A stretch of 64,000 nucleotides of DNA from Shewanella sp. VB17 (GTDB lineage Bacteria > Pseudomonadota > Gammaproteobacteria > Enterobacterales > Shewanellaceae), in assembly GCF_013248905.1 (NCBI RefSeq), contig NZ_JABRVS010000001.1:4774001-4838000 (forward strand), in the 5' to 3' direction. The translations under genes and the position numbers were made by a program. Numbering within the stretch: the first letter of the stretch is position 1; the number at the start of each line of letters is the position of its first letter. The notes beneath the pieces were generated by a model. That model made no database searches and was not told where the DNA came from. It saw nothing but the letters and a program-made list of their open reading frames with translations. Of the stretch, positions 7,811 to 16,622 are shown piece by piece.

Positions 7811-9943
7811 ATGTTAAACGAAAAAAATATCTTCACCTTTACCACGTTAGCCGTGGCCATATCGAGCAGTCTCATCAGTGCTACCGTTATTGCCAAAGAG
7901 GCAGAAAAAGAGCAAAAAACGGAAACAATTGTTGTTACTGGTAGCCTATTGGGTAATTCTGAAATTGCCGATCTAAAAACCTACACTGGTAACCGCTCCA
8001 TCATCACTTCAGATCAAATAGAGCGCACAGCAGCACGCTCTATCGATACCGCACTGCAACAAGTCCCCGGCATCAAGATTAAAGATGAAACCGGCACCGG
8101 CGTGTTACCGAATATCTCGGTTCGAGGTTTAGATAGCAGTCGAAGTGGCTATGCCCAAATATTGCTCGATGGGATCCCGATGACACTCGCGCCATACGGA
8201 CACACGGGGCAATCATTGTTTCCGGCGACCCTGTTTATGATAGACAGAATTGATGTTGCCCGCGGTGGCGCATCCATTCAATACGGCCCTAATAACGTTG
8301 GTGGTGTAATCAATCTTATTTCAAAGCCTATCTCCACCGATTGGGAAACCAGCATCAACGAACGCATCACTTTCTTTGGCAGCAACCAAAACTTATTTGA
8401 TACCAATATCAGTACTGGTGGTGCCGTCAATGATGACTTTTCCATGCGTATAGACGGTAATTTCACTAAAGGTGACTCGTTCAGAGAACATTCAGCCACT
8501 GACGTTAAAAACCTGATGCTGAAAACCGTGTGGAATATCGACGAACAAAATAGCCTAGACACCACATTACAATATTATGACGCCTTCTCTGAACTGCCTG
8601 GCGCATTAAATACGCCAGCTTATGAGGCTGATCGGACCCAATCTCTTCGCCCTAATGATCAGTATAACGGTGATACGAAACGCGCCTCACTGAAATATAC
8701 CCATGTACTCGATGATTCAGACATTATCGATTACGGTGAATTTGACATCACCACATTTGGTCACCAGAGCTCGCGTACTTTCCAATGGGATTACTACGAT
8801 GAAAACTCAGATACTGATGGTAACTTAGGCACACATTGGGCCGATACCACCCAAGAGGCTACCCACCTACGAAATTCACCACGTGAATTCACAGTGTTCG
8901 GTATCGAGCCTAAAACCAGTTTGCTTATCGATGGTGACATTAGCCAACACATTATCGCTGGGGTGCGTTACGTTAACGAAGATATCAGCTACCAACTCAA
9001 TCACATGAACAAATCAACACTCGAAACAACTCGCCTACGAGATTGGCACATGGACACCAATGCCATGGCCTATTACATTAGTAATAAAGTCGGTTTCTTC
9101 GACGACAGGTTATCTGTCACACCCGGGCTAAGGTATGAAGATGTGCGCATGACCTTTACCAATAGAGGTGACAATTATAGCCAAGATAACCATGTCCAAG
9201 AGTGGCTTCCTGGTCTCAGCTTAGGCTATGAGTTTAGCGATAGCTGGTTCGCCTATGCCAATGCCCAACGTTCACTTAGAACGCCGCAAATTGCAGACTT
9301 AAGGCGCCAAGGTCAAACACCTGAATCAGAATTATCTTGGAATTATGAAACAGGAGTTCGTTTCACCCCAACAGAGCGAAGTAGCCTAAATCTGGCCTTA
9401 TATCGCATCGATTTCACCGATAAATCAGAATACGACAAAAATATAAATATGTTCATTAACATAGGTAAAACCCGTAATCAGGGTATCGAGCTAGAGGGCA
9501 CTTATTCTCCCCTATCTTTGCCTGATCTCACCTTAACCGCCGCATATAACTATCTTGATACCGAGCAGCTTGATGGGGAATTTGCCGGAAATCAATTGCC
9601 TTATGTCTCCAAACATCAACTTTCAGCCAGTGCCCTGTATAGCATTCAAAATATTGACCTAGGATTACTCGCCTATTATTACAGCGGATCCTTTGCCGAT
9701 TTGGCCAACACGGTTGAAGAAAATGCCTCGGGCACTGCCGGAGAAATCCCCGCTTACACTGTGGTCAACTTCAACGTGAGTACTGAGCTGTTCAAGCAAA
9801 ATAGTCACGGATTGAAAGTCGGTTTATCGGTTAACAATCTATTTGATAACGAATACTACTTTAGAGGATTAGATGTTTCTCCAGCCGGTCGTGTACCTGC
9901 ACCTGGTCGCTCATTTAGCTTAGATCTAGGTTACACATTCTAA
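7811..9943 (+). CDS. pvuA: TonB-dependent siderophore receptor, PvuA-like
   Basis: Outer-membrane TonB-dependent receptor of 710 residues, FecA-like. A signal peptide covers about residues 1-28, followed by a TonB box (ETIVVTGS, about 38-45), a plug domain with KTYTGNRSIITSDQIERT and the SIQYGPNNVGGVINLIS plug motif, and a 22-stranded barrel ending in the aromatic terminus LDLGYTF. It imports a ferric siderophore, here most likely vibrioferrin, because it is co-transcribed with a siderophore citrate synthase and divergent from a pvs-type operon. The start has the ribosome site agggaca 7 bases upstream. Unlike Vibrio loci, no pvuBCDE ABC transporter follows; a terminator-like hairpin does. Confidence 0.88.
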   Translation: MLNEKNIFTFTTLAVAISSSLISATVIAKEAEKEQKTETIVVTGSLLGNSEIADLKTYTGNRSIITSDQIERTAARSIDTALQQVPGIKIKDETGTGVLPNISVRGLDSSRSGYAQILLDGIPMTLAPYGHTGQSLFPATLFMIDRIDVARGGASIQYGPNNVGGVINLISKPISTDWETSINERITFFGSNQNLFDTNISTGGAVNDDFSMRIDGNFTKGDSFREHSATDVKNLMLKTVWNIDEQNSLDTTLQYYDAFSELPGALNTPAYEADRTQSLRPNDQYNGDTKRASLKYTHVLDDSDIIDYGEFDITTFGHQSSRTFQWDYYDENSDTDGNLGTHWADTTQEATHLRNSPREFTVFGIEPKTSLLIDGDISQHIIAGVRYVNEDISYQLNHMNKSTLETTRLRDWHMDTNAMAYYISNKVGFFDDRLSVTPGLRYEDVRMTFTNRGDNYSQDNHVQEWLPGLSLGYEFSDSWFAYANAQRSLRTPQIADLRRQGQTPESELSWNYETGVRFTPTERSSLNLALYRIDFTDKSEYDKNINMFINIGKTRNQGIELEGTYSPLSLPDLTLTAAYNYLDTEQLDGEFAGNQLPYVSKHQLSASALYSIQNIDLGLLAYYYSGSFADLANTVEENASGTAGEIPAYTVVNFNVSTELFKQNSHGLKVGLSVNNLFDNEYYFRGLDVSPAGRVPAPGRSFSLDLGYTF

Positions 9944-9983
9944 TGATAGCGATTGTATAAGCCAGTGGATTAGATACATGACG

Positions 9984-10019
9984 AATATAGCTTTAATCTT
10001 ACGTTGAAGCTATTTTTTA
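9984..10019 (+). terminator. Rho-independent terminator after the receptor gene
   Basis: Inverted repeat atagctttaa / ttgaagctat (one G-T pair) with a 7-base loop, followed by six T residues, 40 bp past the receptor stop. Confidence 0.7.
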
Positions 10020-10158
10020 TACATTCTCGAACAAACCTTTCAACTAGATCTGAGAATATTATAGCTTTAGGGTATCAAGTTAATGATATGGCTAACCAAT
10101 CGCGTACTGTCAAACCACTGTAATAACGACAGAAGCATCAACCACAATCAATAATAAA

Positions 10159-10182
10159 AGAGGCTAGTAATAGCCTCTCTCT
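10159..10182 (-). terminator. Hairpin, probable terminator for the minus strand
   Basis: Perfect 8-bp stem AGAGGCTA / TAGCCTCT with a 4-base loop. On the minus strand the stem is followed by TTTTATTATT, so it fits as a terminator of the small minus-strand gene at 10342-10461, leaving a 3' untranslated region of about 160 bases. Confidence 0.5.
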
Positions 10183-10341
10183 AATATTGTTAGATCTCAG
10201 TAATAAGCGACAAGGGATCTACTCTTCATCACTAAGAATGATTAATAGTCTCAAACCTTATTTAGAAATCACTGATATGCTAGATTTCAGTATTAATCAG
10301 TTATTTTCCATTAAAAAAAATGAGCGATTAAATAGTGACAA

Positions 10342-10461
10342 TCAGAAACAAGTGACTGGATTAAAGTAGCACTTTGGATACCATACATCACCACTATCAG
10401 CTACAGCCTGTGTCGTTGACATTGATGTTAGCAGGGTGGCAATAAGTACGAGTGTTTTCAT
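10342..10461 (-). CDS. Small exported peptide, 39 residues, unknown
   Basis: A 39-codon frame that I read from the minus strand; I do not recognise it. It starts with the classic signal peptide MKTLVLIATLLTSMSTTQAVA, with an Ala-x-Ala type cleavage site, leaving a mature peptide of about 18 residues (DSGDVWYPKCYFNPVTCF). Two cysteines, C31 and C38, bracket an aromatic loop and could form a disulphide in the periplasm. A ribosome site aaggataa precedes the ATG at good spacing, and a terminator-like hairpin lies downstream. Exported peptide, peptide signal or small toxin are all possible; nothing in the sequence decides between them. Confidence 0.55.
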   Translation of the reverse strand: MKTLVLIATLLTSMSTTQAVADSGDVWYPKCYFNPVTCF

Positions 10462-10716
10462 TAAAGTTTATCCTTATTATTATATTATTTATTTTGTTTT
10501 ATTTATATTTCAAGTGGAACTTATTTAACGCAAATCATCAAAATTCAGTCTAGATACTCTTCACCAATGATGTATTTCATAAAAAGTGACCACAACCATC
10601 TTTGCTAACTTGCGTAGGAATGAATACTAAAACAAATCAAGGAATATAACATACTAAAAACAGTTGTTTATTTTTAGTTAACAGACAAATATAGTATCAA
10701 TAAAATACCTAAATAT
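10462..10716. other. Gene-free AT-rich stretch
   Basis: AT-rich spacer between the small peptide gene and the CBS gene, both on the minus strand. It should hold the peptide-gene promoter; I see no further gene. The stretch 10020-10341 is also without a convincing gene apart from the hairpin at 10159. Confidence 0.5.
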
Positions 10717-11124
10717 TCATTTTTTCCCCCCAAGCGCTCGTATTATATCCCGCCAAGAAAGTATGCCAACAGGTACATCATCATTGTTGGTTATCGGAAT
10801 GCACGATATATTATTGTTATTAAATACTTCAATAGCACTAAGCACGGTAGCATTTTCATTAATTGCTATGGGTTTTCTCGTCATTATTTGATGAGCCTTT
10901 TTTTTAAGACAAGCTATATCTTTAGTTGTAGCAGCGATGCTATCCACAGCGGGGCTGAGTGATTTGAGTAGATCCCGATCTGAAATAATACCGAATAGCC
11001 GTTTATCTTCTAGTACCAATAAATGATGAAATCCCGTTTTTTCAAATAAACTTTTAATTTTACTAAGAGAATCATCCATTTCCACTGTAACAACATTTTT
11101 ACTCATTAATTCACTAATTCTCAT
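10717..11124 (-). CDS. Two-CBS-domain protein
   Basis: Cytoplasmic protein of 135 residues consisting of two CBS motifs (about 1-60 and 75-133), a Bateman pair that commonly binds adenine nucleotides. Typical features are SELMSKNVVTVEMDDSL, GIISDRDLL at the end of CBS1, and HQIMTRKPIAINENATVL with GILSWRDIIRAL for CBS2. A longer frame exists up to 11202, but the start at 11124 (MRISELM) begins exactly where CBS domain proteins usually do and has a gag-rich ribosome site, so I chose it. Stand-alone CBS pairs regulate partners in trans or respond to energy state. No partner enzyme is adjacent, and the target is unknown. Confidence 0.8.
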   Translation of the reverse strand: MRISELMSKNVVTVEMDDSLSKIKSLFEKTGFHHLLVLEDKRLFGIISDRDLLKSLSPAVDSIAATTKDIACLKKKAHQIMTRKPIAINENATVLSAIEVFNNNNISCIPITNNDDVPVGILSWRDIIRALGGKK

Positions 11125-11224
11125 AATTTTCTCGAGTAGCACAAGGCATGAATACTTAGCTAACGACCATGATTCAGGTGTTAAGTGCGATTCAATGAAC
11201 AAGATTGATTAACATATTGTTATG

Positions 11225-11461
11225 CTAACTAAACGGCTTGAATTCCATGAGGACATGTTCACCATCTCTTCTACCAATAGTCCAGTAGCCATCATCATTT
11301 TCAATTAATCCGGTTTCCATTAACCCTGTTTGTATCAATTTCATAATCATATCAGGGTCTTTAACTGGATAAAATGTCATATCACCTTTTTCCAATTGTT
11401 CACAATATCCTGTTGATATTTGAATCAGTTCATCCACATCAATATCCAGTTCTATTTTCAT
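11225..11461 (-). CDS. Small acidic hypothetical protein
   Basis: Protein of 78 residues, acidic and without signal peptide or membrane segment, beginning MKIELDIDVDELIQIS and ending GEHVLMEFKPFS. The ATG is preceded by a good ribosome site (ggag, 7 bases upstream). It lies about 100 bp upstream of the CBS protein on the same strand and may be co-transcribed with it. I do not recognise the family; the alternating strand/helix pattern suggests a small globular cytoplasmic protein. Confidence 0.65.
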   Translation of the reverse strand: MKIELDIDVDELIQISTGYCEQLEKGDMTFYPVKDPDMIMKLIQTGLMETGLIENDDGYWTIGRRDGEHVLMEFKPFS

Positions 11462-11669
11462 ATTTATTCTCCATGATTAAAACCATGATTGTCTAACCTA
11501 ACACCTAAAAAATAAATTACTTATTTAACAATGGCTTATCTAAAAAAATAAAAACATACTACATGAACATATAGCACAAATTAGTGAACACTACCGTATG
11601 TTCAAATAACATGCCCATTTCTATCGCCGAGAAAGCATCTTGAAACATGACAGCCTCAGATGAGACCTT

Positions 11670-11954
11670 ATGCAACATGTGATGTGTAGCAGACCAATAT
11701 ATAAATTACTTTTAAATCATAATGATACATTAAAAACAACATTAAACATGTACTTAACTCTGATGATAAACCTCCAAAATGGTGACTGTTGTCAACTCTC
11801 TCTTAATGACTTTAAAGTATTCAGTCTAATACCAAATAAAATGACCACTTTATGTATTTATAATCGATTAACAGAGACAAAAACTGGATTATCCGTCTAT
11901 GCTTATAACAATGAAAATAAGCATACTTTTAATAAACATAAATTTTTGAGCTAA
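11670..11954 (+). CDS. Hypothetical protein, doubtful
   Basis: Frame of 94 codons with no recognisable domain and no strong ribosome site at its first ATG. The region from residue 27 on (LTLMINLQNGDCCQLSLNDF onward) has protein-like alternation of hydrophobic and polar residues, so it may be a small gene or a remnant of one, possibly starting at an internal Met. It precedes the truncated sensor gene by about 30 bp on the same strand. The rest of the 11462-11985 interval is AT-rich and empty. Confidence 0.3.
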   Translation: MQHVMCSRPIYKLLLNHNDTLKTTLNMYLTLMINLQNGDCCQLSLNDFKVFSLIPNKMTTLCIYNRLTETKTGLSVYAYNNENKHTFNKHKFLS

Positions 11955-11985
11955 AAGCTCTATTTAGTCACATAAAAAAGGTTTT

Positions 11986-12585
11986 ATGAAGTCACTTACA
12001 AGACAATTTATTCATAGCCCTATGGGGTTGAAGCTAACGCTATCAATTATTGTTTTTAGCTTATTAATCACATTATTAGCTGCTGGATTGCAACTTATGA
12101 GTGACTATAAAAGCGATGTCAACAGAATCGATTGGCAATTAAAAAACATAGAAAAAGTTAATCTAGACGTGCTAGCGGCCAGCCTTTGGGTTATTGATGA
12201 ACGCCTGATAAACCTTCAACTCAATGCCCTTATCCAACTACCGGATATTAGTTATATTTCAATTAATGATGATGGCGGTCAAAGGTGGGCGGCAGGGGAA
12301 AAGTTACCTACAGATACGATAGAAAAGTCATTTATACTCACCTATAATGCGGGAAAAGATAGGGTACCTGTTGGAGTTTTACATGTACAGGCTGATCTAA
12401 AAAATATACACAATAATCTACAAAATCACGCCATGATTGCCTTACTTTATAATGCCATTAAAGTTTCTATTCTCATCGGATTTATACTATTCCTAGCTTG
12501 GCTAATGGTGACAAAAAATCTACAAAATATAATTCGATACTGCAAAAAGATTGATCTTAACGATGGGAATAAGCAACAAGAATAG
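11986..12585 (+). CDS. Membrane sensor module lacking an output domain
   Basis: Protein of 199 residues with a membrane segment at about 16-36, a periplasmic domain of roughly 120 residues and a second segment at about 152-174, ending soon after in a short basic tail. The periplasmic part (VNLDVLAASLWVIDERLINL followed by IQLPDISYISI) resembles sensor regions of Shewanella and Vibrio diguanylate cyclases and histidine kinases. In those proteins the second helix is followed by HAMP and a GGDEF, EAL or kinase domain; here the frame stops about 25 residues after the helix. No continuation is visible in the following 100 bp. It is either a truncated remnant or a stand-alone sensor that partners another protein. 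Confidence 0.6.
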   Translation: MKSLTRQFIHSPMGLKLTLSIIVFSLLITLLAAGLQLMSDYKSDVNRIDWQLKNIEKVNLDVLAASLWVIDERLINLQLNALIQLPDISYISINDDGGQRWAAGEKLPTDTIEKSFILTYNAGKDRVPVGVLHVQADLKNIHNNLQNHAMIALLYNAIKVSILIGFILFLAWLMVTKNLQNIIRYCKKIDLNDGNKQQE

Positions 12586-12686
12586 CTTTTAACTAACGAG
12601 CTATCAGGTTGATACAAGATTAAACAGCCCCTAGTAATAGACACAAAGGGGAGCTGACAATGCCATGCTCCAATTTGATAATCGTT

Positions 12687-13553
12687 TTAGATAAGGTAAT
12701 CGAGCCCTAAAGCAGTAAACAAACTTAATCCCGCCCAATTATTATTAAGAAAAGCCTTAAAACAAAGACTGCGCGATCTGCCATAAATAAGCTTCTGTTG
12801 GTAGAGGCCTAAAACAACAAATGCAAGAATACCTAACGCATAAACCCAACCCCGTTCAGCAACTAAACCTGCAATAATAAAACACGCTAATGCCCCCAAC
12901 TGAAAGAGCCCAATGATCTGACGATCATATTGGCCAAATAAAATGGCAGTAGATTTTATGCCCACTTTTAGATCGTCATCTCTATCGACCATGGCATACA
13001 TGGTGTCATACGCTACCGTCCAACTCCAATTGGCGGCAAACAACCACCAAGCTGCATTTGGCACCTCACCCGTTTGTGCCGCATAAGCCATAGGGATTGA
13101 CCAACTCCAAGCGACTCCGAGAAACATCTGCGGCATATTGGTGAAACGCTTAGTAAAAGGATAAATAATGGTCAAAACTATCCCTACAAAAGCAAGTTTA
13201 ATAACAAGTTCATTAAGTTGTAATACTAAACAAAATGCAATTAACGCCAATACAGCAAACAAAATTAATGCCTCTTTAGCACTCACCTCACCACTGGCTA
13301 ATGGCCTAGATTTAGTACGTTCAACATGAGCATCCAAATCCCTATCAGCATAATCATTAATGATATCACCACAGGCTCGCATCACGCCCACGCCAATAAT
13401 AAAAATCACTAACACCTTAACATCGGGCATACCACCGGCGGCGAATAATAGTGCCATCATGCATGGCCATAACAGTAAATATGTCCCTATTGGACGATCC
13501 ATACGGGATAGGCGCATATAAGCATCTAACTTTCCCTTTAAAACACTCATCAT
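12687..13553 (-). CDS. ubiA: 4-hydroxybenzoate octaprenyltransferase
   Basis: Inner-membrane prenyltransferase of 288 residues in ubiquinone synthesis; it attaches the polyprenyl tail to 4-hydroxybenzoate. About eight membrane helices are predicted. The first aspartate-rich motif, NDYADRDLDAHVERTKSRPL, and the second, DTMYAMVDRDDDLKVGIKS, bind Mg-prenyl diphosphate. The N-terminus carries the RMDRPIGTYLLLWPC motif typical of UbiA. No ubiC gene lies next to it, unlike in Escherichia coli. Adjacent ATG codons at 13553 and 13550 make the exact start uncertain by one residue. Confidence 0.95.
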   Translation of the reverse strand: MMSVLKGKLDAYMRLSRMDRPIGTYLLLWPCMMALLFAAGGMPDVKVLVIFIIGVGVMRACGDIINDYADRDLDAHVERTKSRPLASGEVSAKEALILFAVLALIAFCLVLQLNELVIKLAFVGIVLTIIYPFTKRFTNMPQMFLGVAWSWSIPMAYAAQTGEVPNAAWWLFAANWSWTVAYDTMYAMVDRDDDLKVGIKSTAILFGQYDRQIIGLFQLGALACFIIAGLVAERGWVYALGILAFVVLGLYQQKLIYGRSRSLCFKAFLNNNWAGLSLFTALGLDYLI

Positions 13554-13634
13554 TGAAAACGTACCTTTAACTCTTCTAAAATAGCTCGATGGTTGTGATA
13601 ATTGCTATTCATTACATCAAGCTGTAGCCGCGTT

Positions 13635-15800
13635 CTAGCAGGTTTCTAATCTCGCATAAGCAAGTACTAACCACTTACTGCCCACATCTAGAAAATGAAC
13701 TTGTACCCTTGCTTGAGAACCACTTCCTTCAGTACTAGTAACCTTACCTTCACCAAACTTAGGATGCATAACACCCTGGCCTAGTTTAAAACCAGTGTCA
13801 TTAACCACAGCCGAACGAGTAAATGAAGGCTGAGCTCGGGCAGGTGCATTGACATTGGTCTTCAAGCGGATCTCTTCCACATGCTCTGGCGGGATCTCCT
13901 TGATAAAGCGGGACGGCTTAGCAAAGTTTTCACGCCCATAAATACGCCGAGTTTCGGCATAAGAGATGTAAAGTTTTTCCATTGCGCGTGTCATCCCTAC
14001 ATAACACAAACGTCTCTCCTCATCGAGCCTATCGCCCTCATCCATCGCCATCTGACTTGGAAATATTCCCTCTTCGACACCCGACATAAAGACCACAGGA
14101 AACTCAAGTCCCTTAGCTGAATGTAGGGTCATTAACTGCACCGCATCAGTAAACGCATCGGCCTGACCTTCACCCGACTCTAGTGCTGCATGGGATAAAA
14201 AAGCATTCAGCTCTCCCATATCATCGCTTTCTTCTGGCATGATAAAGGTGCGGGCCGCCGTCACCAGTTCATCGAGGTTCTCAACACGTGATTGAGCCTT
14301 CTCCCCTTTTTCAGATTCATACATCGCTTTAAGACCTGACACCTTAATCACATGATCTGTGGTGCGATGCAAAGTCATGTCTTCGGTATCTTGTTGCATT
14401 TCAACAATCAAATCCATAAAGCTATTGACTGCATTTGCGGCGCGCCCATTGAGTAGTTTTTCTTCCATGGCACGTAAACAGGTTTGCCACAACGTCAGCT
14501 TTTGCTGACGAGCGGTTGAGCGCAATATGTCTAAAGTACGACCGCCGATCCCGCGAGCTGGCGTATTAACCACACGCTCAAACGCCGCATCATCGTCTTT
14601 GTTATTAATAAGACGCAAATAGCTCATTGCGTCTTTAATCTCTTGCCGTTCAAAGAAACGTAGTCCACCATAAATTCGATAGGAAAGTCCCTTATGCAAC
14701 AAGGCTTCCTCTAACACACGAGATTGAGCATTCGAGCGGTACAAAATCGCACACTTACTCAAATCCCCTCCCATATCATGCCAATCACCAATACGGCCAA
14801 CGATAAATCTCGCCTCATCCATTTCGTTAAAAGCGCAGTAAATAGAGATAGGCTCACCATCTTTATCTTCGGTCCACAGCTTCTTGCCTAATCGTTCAGG
14901 ATTATGAGCGATAAGCGCATTCGAGGCGTTAAGAATATGCCCTGTAGAACGATAATTTTGCTCAAGACGAATGGTACTAGCTTGCGGAAAATCTTTGAGG
15001 AATTTGTGCAAATTCTCTACTTGGGCACCACGCCAGCCATAGATAGACTGATCGTCATCACCGACAATCATCACCTTAGCCGTGTCTCCGGCTAATACTC
15101 GGATCCAAGCATATTGAATGGCGTTAGTATCCTGAAACTCGTCCACTAAAATATTGTTAAATCTGTCTTGATAATGTTTCAGCACATGAGGCTTATTAAG
15201 CCAGAGCTCGTGGGCACGCAGTAAAATTTCGGCAAAATCGACTAAACCTGCACGATCACAAGACTCTTGATAGATTTGATAAATTTGCAGCAAAGTCTGC
15301 TCAATAGGAAAACCTCCAGCATCAATATGCTTAGGTCGTAGCCCCAGATCTTTCTTACCATTAATATAACCTTGAGCCTGACGAGGGGGATATTGCTTTT
15401 CGTCTAAGTGTAAACTTTTAAGGATACGTTTAATCAATCTTAACTGATCATCTGAATCAATGATCTGAAATGTCTGAGGCAAATTAGCGTCTTGATAATG
15501 AGTACGCAGCAGGCGATGGGCTAAACCGTGAAAGGTGCCAATCCACATACGTCCCATATTGCTTTCACTGACTTTTTCAACGCGTTCTCGCATTTCAGCA
15601 GCGGCTTTATTGGTAAAGGTAACCGCAAGAATAGAGTATGGACTTTGCTGTTCAACCTGCATCAACCAAGCAATTCTATGGGTTAATACCCGAGTCTTGC
15701 CACTACCCGCTCCCGCCAACACCAACATACTTGATTGCGGTGCACCTACGGCTTCGCGTTGTTTATCATTCAGGCCGTCAAGTAAAGAAGATACGTCCAT
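13635..15800 (-). CDS. uvrD: DNA helicase II, UvrD
   Basis: Superfamily 1A 3'-5' DNA helicase of nucleotide excision and mismatch repair, 721 residues. Walker A AGAGSGKT, the Q-motif region LNDKQREAV, Walker B DEFQDTN, GDDDQSIYGWRGA, LEQNYRST and the late motif VQLMTLHSAKGLEFPVVF are all present in order. The C-terminal Tudor-like region ends HFLDVGSKWLVLAYARLE. The frame extends further upstream, but the ATG at 15800 has a strong ggagg ribosome site and gives the standard N-terminus MDVSSLLDGLN, so I chose it. An SOS box was not obvious in the short upstream region. Confidence 0.96.
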   Translation of the reverse strand: MDVSSLLDGLNDKQREAVGAPQSSMLVLAGAGSGKTRVLTHRIAWLMQVEQQSPYSILAVTFTNKAAAEMRERVEKVSESNMGRMWIGTFHGLAHRLLRTHYQDANLPQTFQIIDSDDQLRLIKRILKSLHLDEKQYPPRQAQGYINGKKDLGLRPKHIDAGGFPIEQTLLQIYQIYQESCDRAGLVDFAEILLRAHELWLNKPHVLKHYQDRFNNILVDEFQDTNAIQYAWIRVLAGDTAKVMIVGDDDQSIYGWRGAQVENLHKFLKDFPQASTIRLEQNYRSTGHILNASNALIAHNPERLGKKLWTEDKDGEPISIYCAFNEMDEARFIVGRIGDWHDMGGDLSKCAILYRSNAQSRVLEEALLHKGLSYRIYGGLRFFERQEIKDAMSYLRLINNKDDDAAFERVVNTPARGIGGRTLDILRSTARQQKLTLWQTCLRAMEEKLLNGRAANAVNSFMDLIVEMQQDTEDMTLHRTTDHVIKVSGLKAMYESEKGEKAQSRVENLDELVTAARTFIMPEESDDMGELNAFLSHAALESGEGQADAFTDAVQLMTLHSAKGLEFPVVFMSGVEEGIFPSQMAMDEGDRLDEERRLCYVGMTRAMEKLYISYAETRRIYGRENFAKPSRFIKEIPPEHVEEIRLKTNVNAPARAQPSFTRSAVVNDTGFKLGQGVMHPKFGEGKVTSTEGSGSQARVQVHFLDVGSKWLVLAYARLETC

Positions 15801-15919
15801 TATTGCCTCCAAAAAATCGAAGAGGCAGTATAGCACAAGGTTGCTGTTGGTCATCTTCTAGGTATAAATTTAACCCGTTAGCTCAAGTAAGCAAAGAGGT
15901 TAAAATAACAGTTTATACA

Positions 15920-16501
15920 TTAATAGGTTAAGTTATTCACCTTGGGTTTTTCGCCGTTATTCGGACACATTAAATACTCGCCTTTATCGGCAAAAAACCA
16001 AACACCACGTCGAGGAAAATAATAATTATTGTCCAATGTAGACTCTCTGGTTAACACTCTTTGCTCACCGTTAGTGACAATAGAATTATCAGGTACATCA
16101 TGATAAACAACCGCATTAGCTCCAATTCTAACATTATGTCCGAGACGAATATTACCAATTATTTTTGCTCCTGCACCTATATAACAATTGTCACCAATAA
16201 TCGGGGAACCATGCTTCTTAGAGTCAATTGTCGTTACCGAACCAATGGTGACTTGATGAAAAATAACGGCATTGCTTCCTATGACTGATCCACTTGATAT
16301 AAAAATTCCCGATAGCCCATGAGGCAATGTAGGTTTGGATTTAAATTTCGCCCCAGCCATAACATTACAAGTATGTTTCACCATCAGGCTACCATAGTGT
16401 TTCTTTAGTATTCTACTTGTAGACTTATCACTCATAATAATATTTTTTACAGTCCACCAATCACCTATATATTTTGTAATAAACCAACTGATCAAAAACA
16501 C
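15920..16501 (-). CDS. Hexapeptide-repeat acetyltransferase, serine acetyltransferase-like
   Basis: Left-handed beta-helix acyltransferase of 193 residues. The helix runs from about residue 65 to 140, with hexapeptide turns such as ISSGSVIGSNAVIFHQVTIG, GDNCYIGAGAKIIGNIRLG and IGANAVVYHDVPDNS, and the catalytic-type His is in IFHQVTIG. This resembles the C-terminal half of serine O-acetyltransferases (LbH_SAT). The N-terminal part (WFITKYIGDWWTVKN) is short and lacks the full CysE N-domain, so it is more likely a sugar or capsule/serine acetyltransferase of the CysE-like group than CysE itself. No polysaccharide genes are adjacent; the substrate is unknown. Confidence 0.75.
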   Translation of the reverse strand: MFLISWFITKYIGDWWTVKNIIMSDKSTSRILKKHYGSLMVKHTCNVMAGAKFKSKPTLPHGLSGIFISSGSVIGSNAVIFHQVTIGSVTTIDSKKHGSPIIGDNCYIGAGAKIIGNIRLGHNVRIGANAVVYHDVPDNSIVTNGEQRVLTRESTLDNNYYFPRRGVWFFADKGEYLMCPNNGEKPKVNNLTY

Positions 16502-16622
16502 AAATTTTACTCCAAAAAATCATTTAAAAAATCGCAAGCACCTTCCCTAAAGCTTTAAGATTAACTTGCTAATTTAGCTATCAGAAAGTTCAGGGTAATA
16601 TCAATAAATTCACCATGAAAAT

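Noticed and set aside
10187..10369. Plus-strand frame of 60 codons beginning at a TTG
   Set aside because: No ribosome site, no domain, and it overlaps the better supported minus-strand exported-peptide gene.
9944..10716. Expected pvuBCDE-type ABC transporter genes after the siderophore receptor
   Set aside because: None is present; a terminator and a small exported-peptide gene occupy the place.
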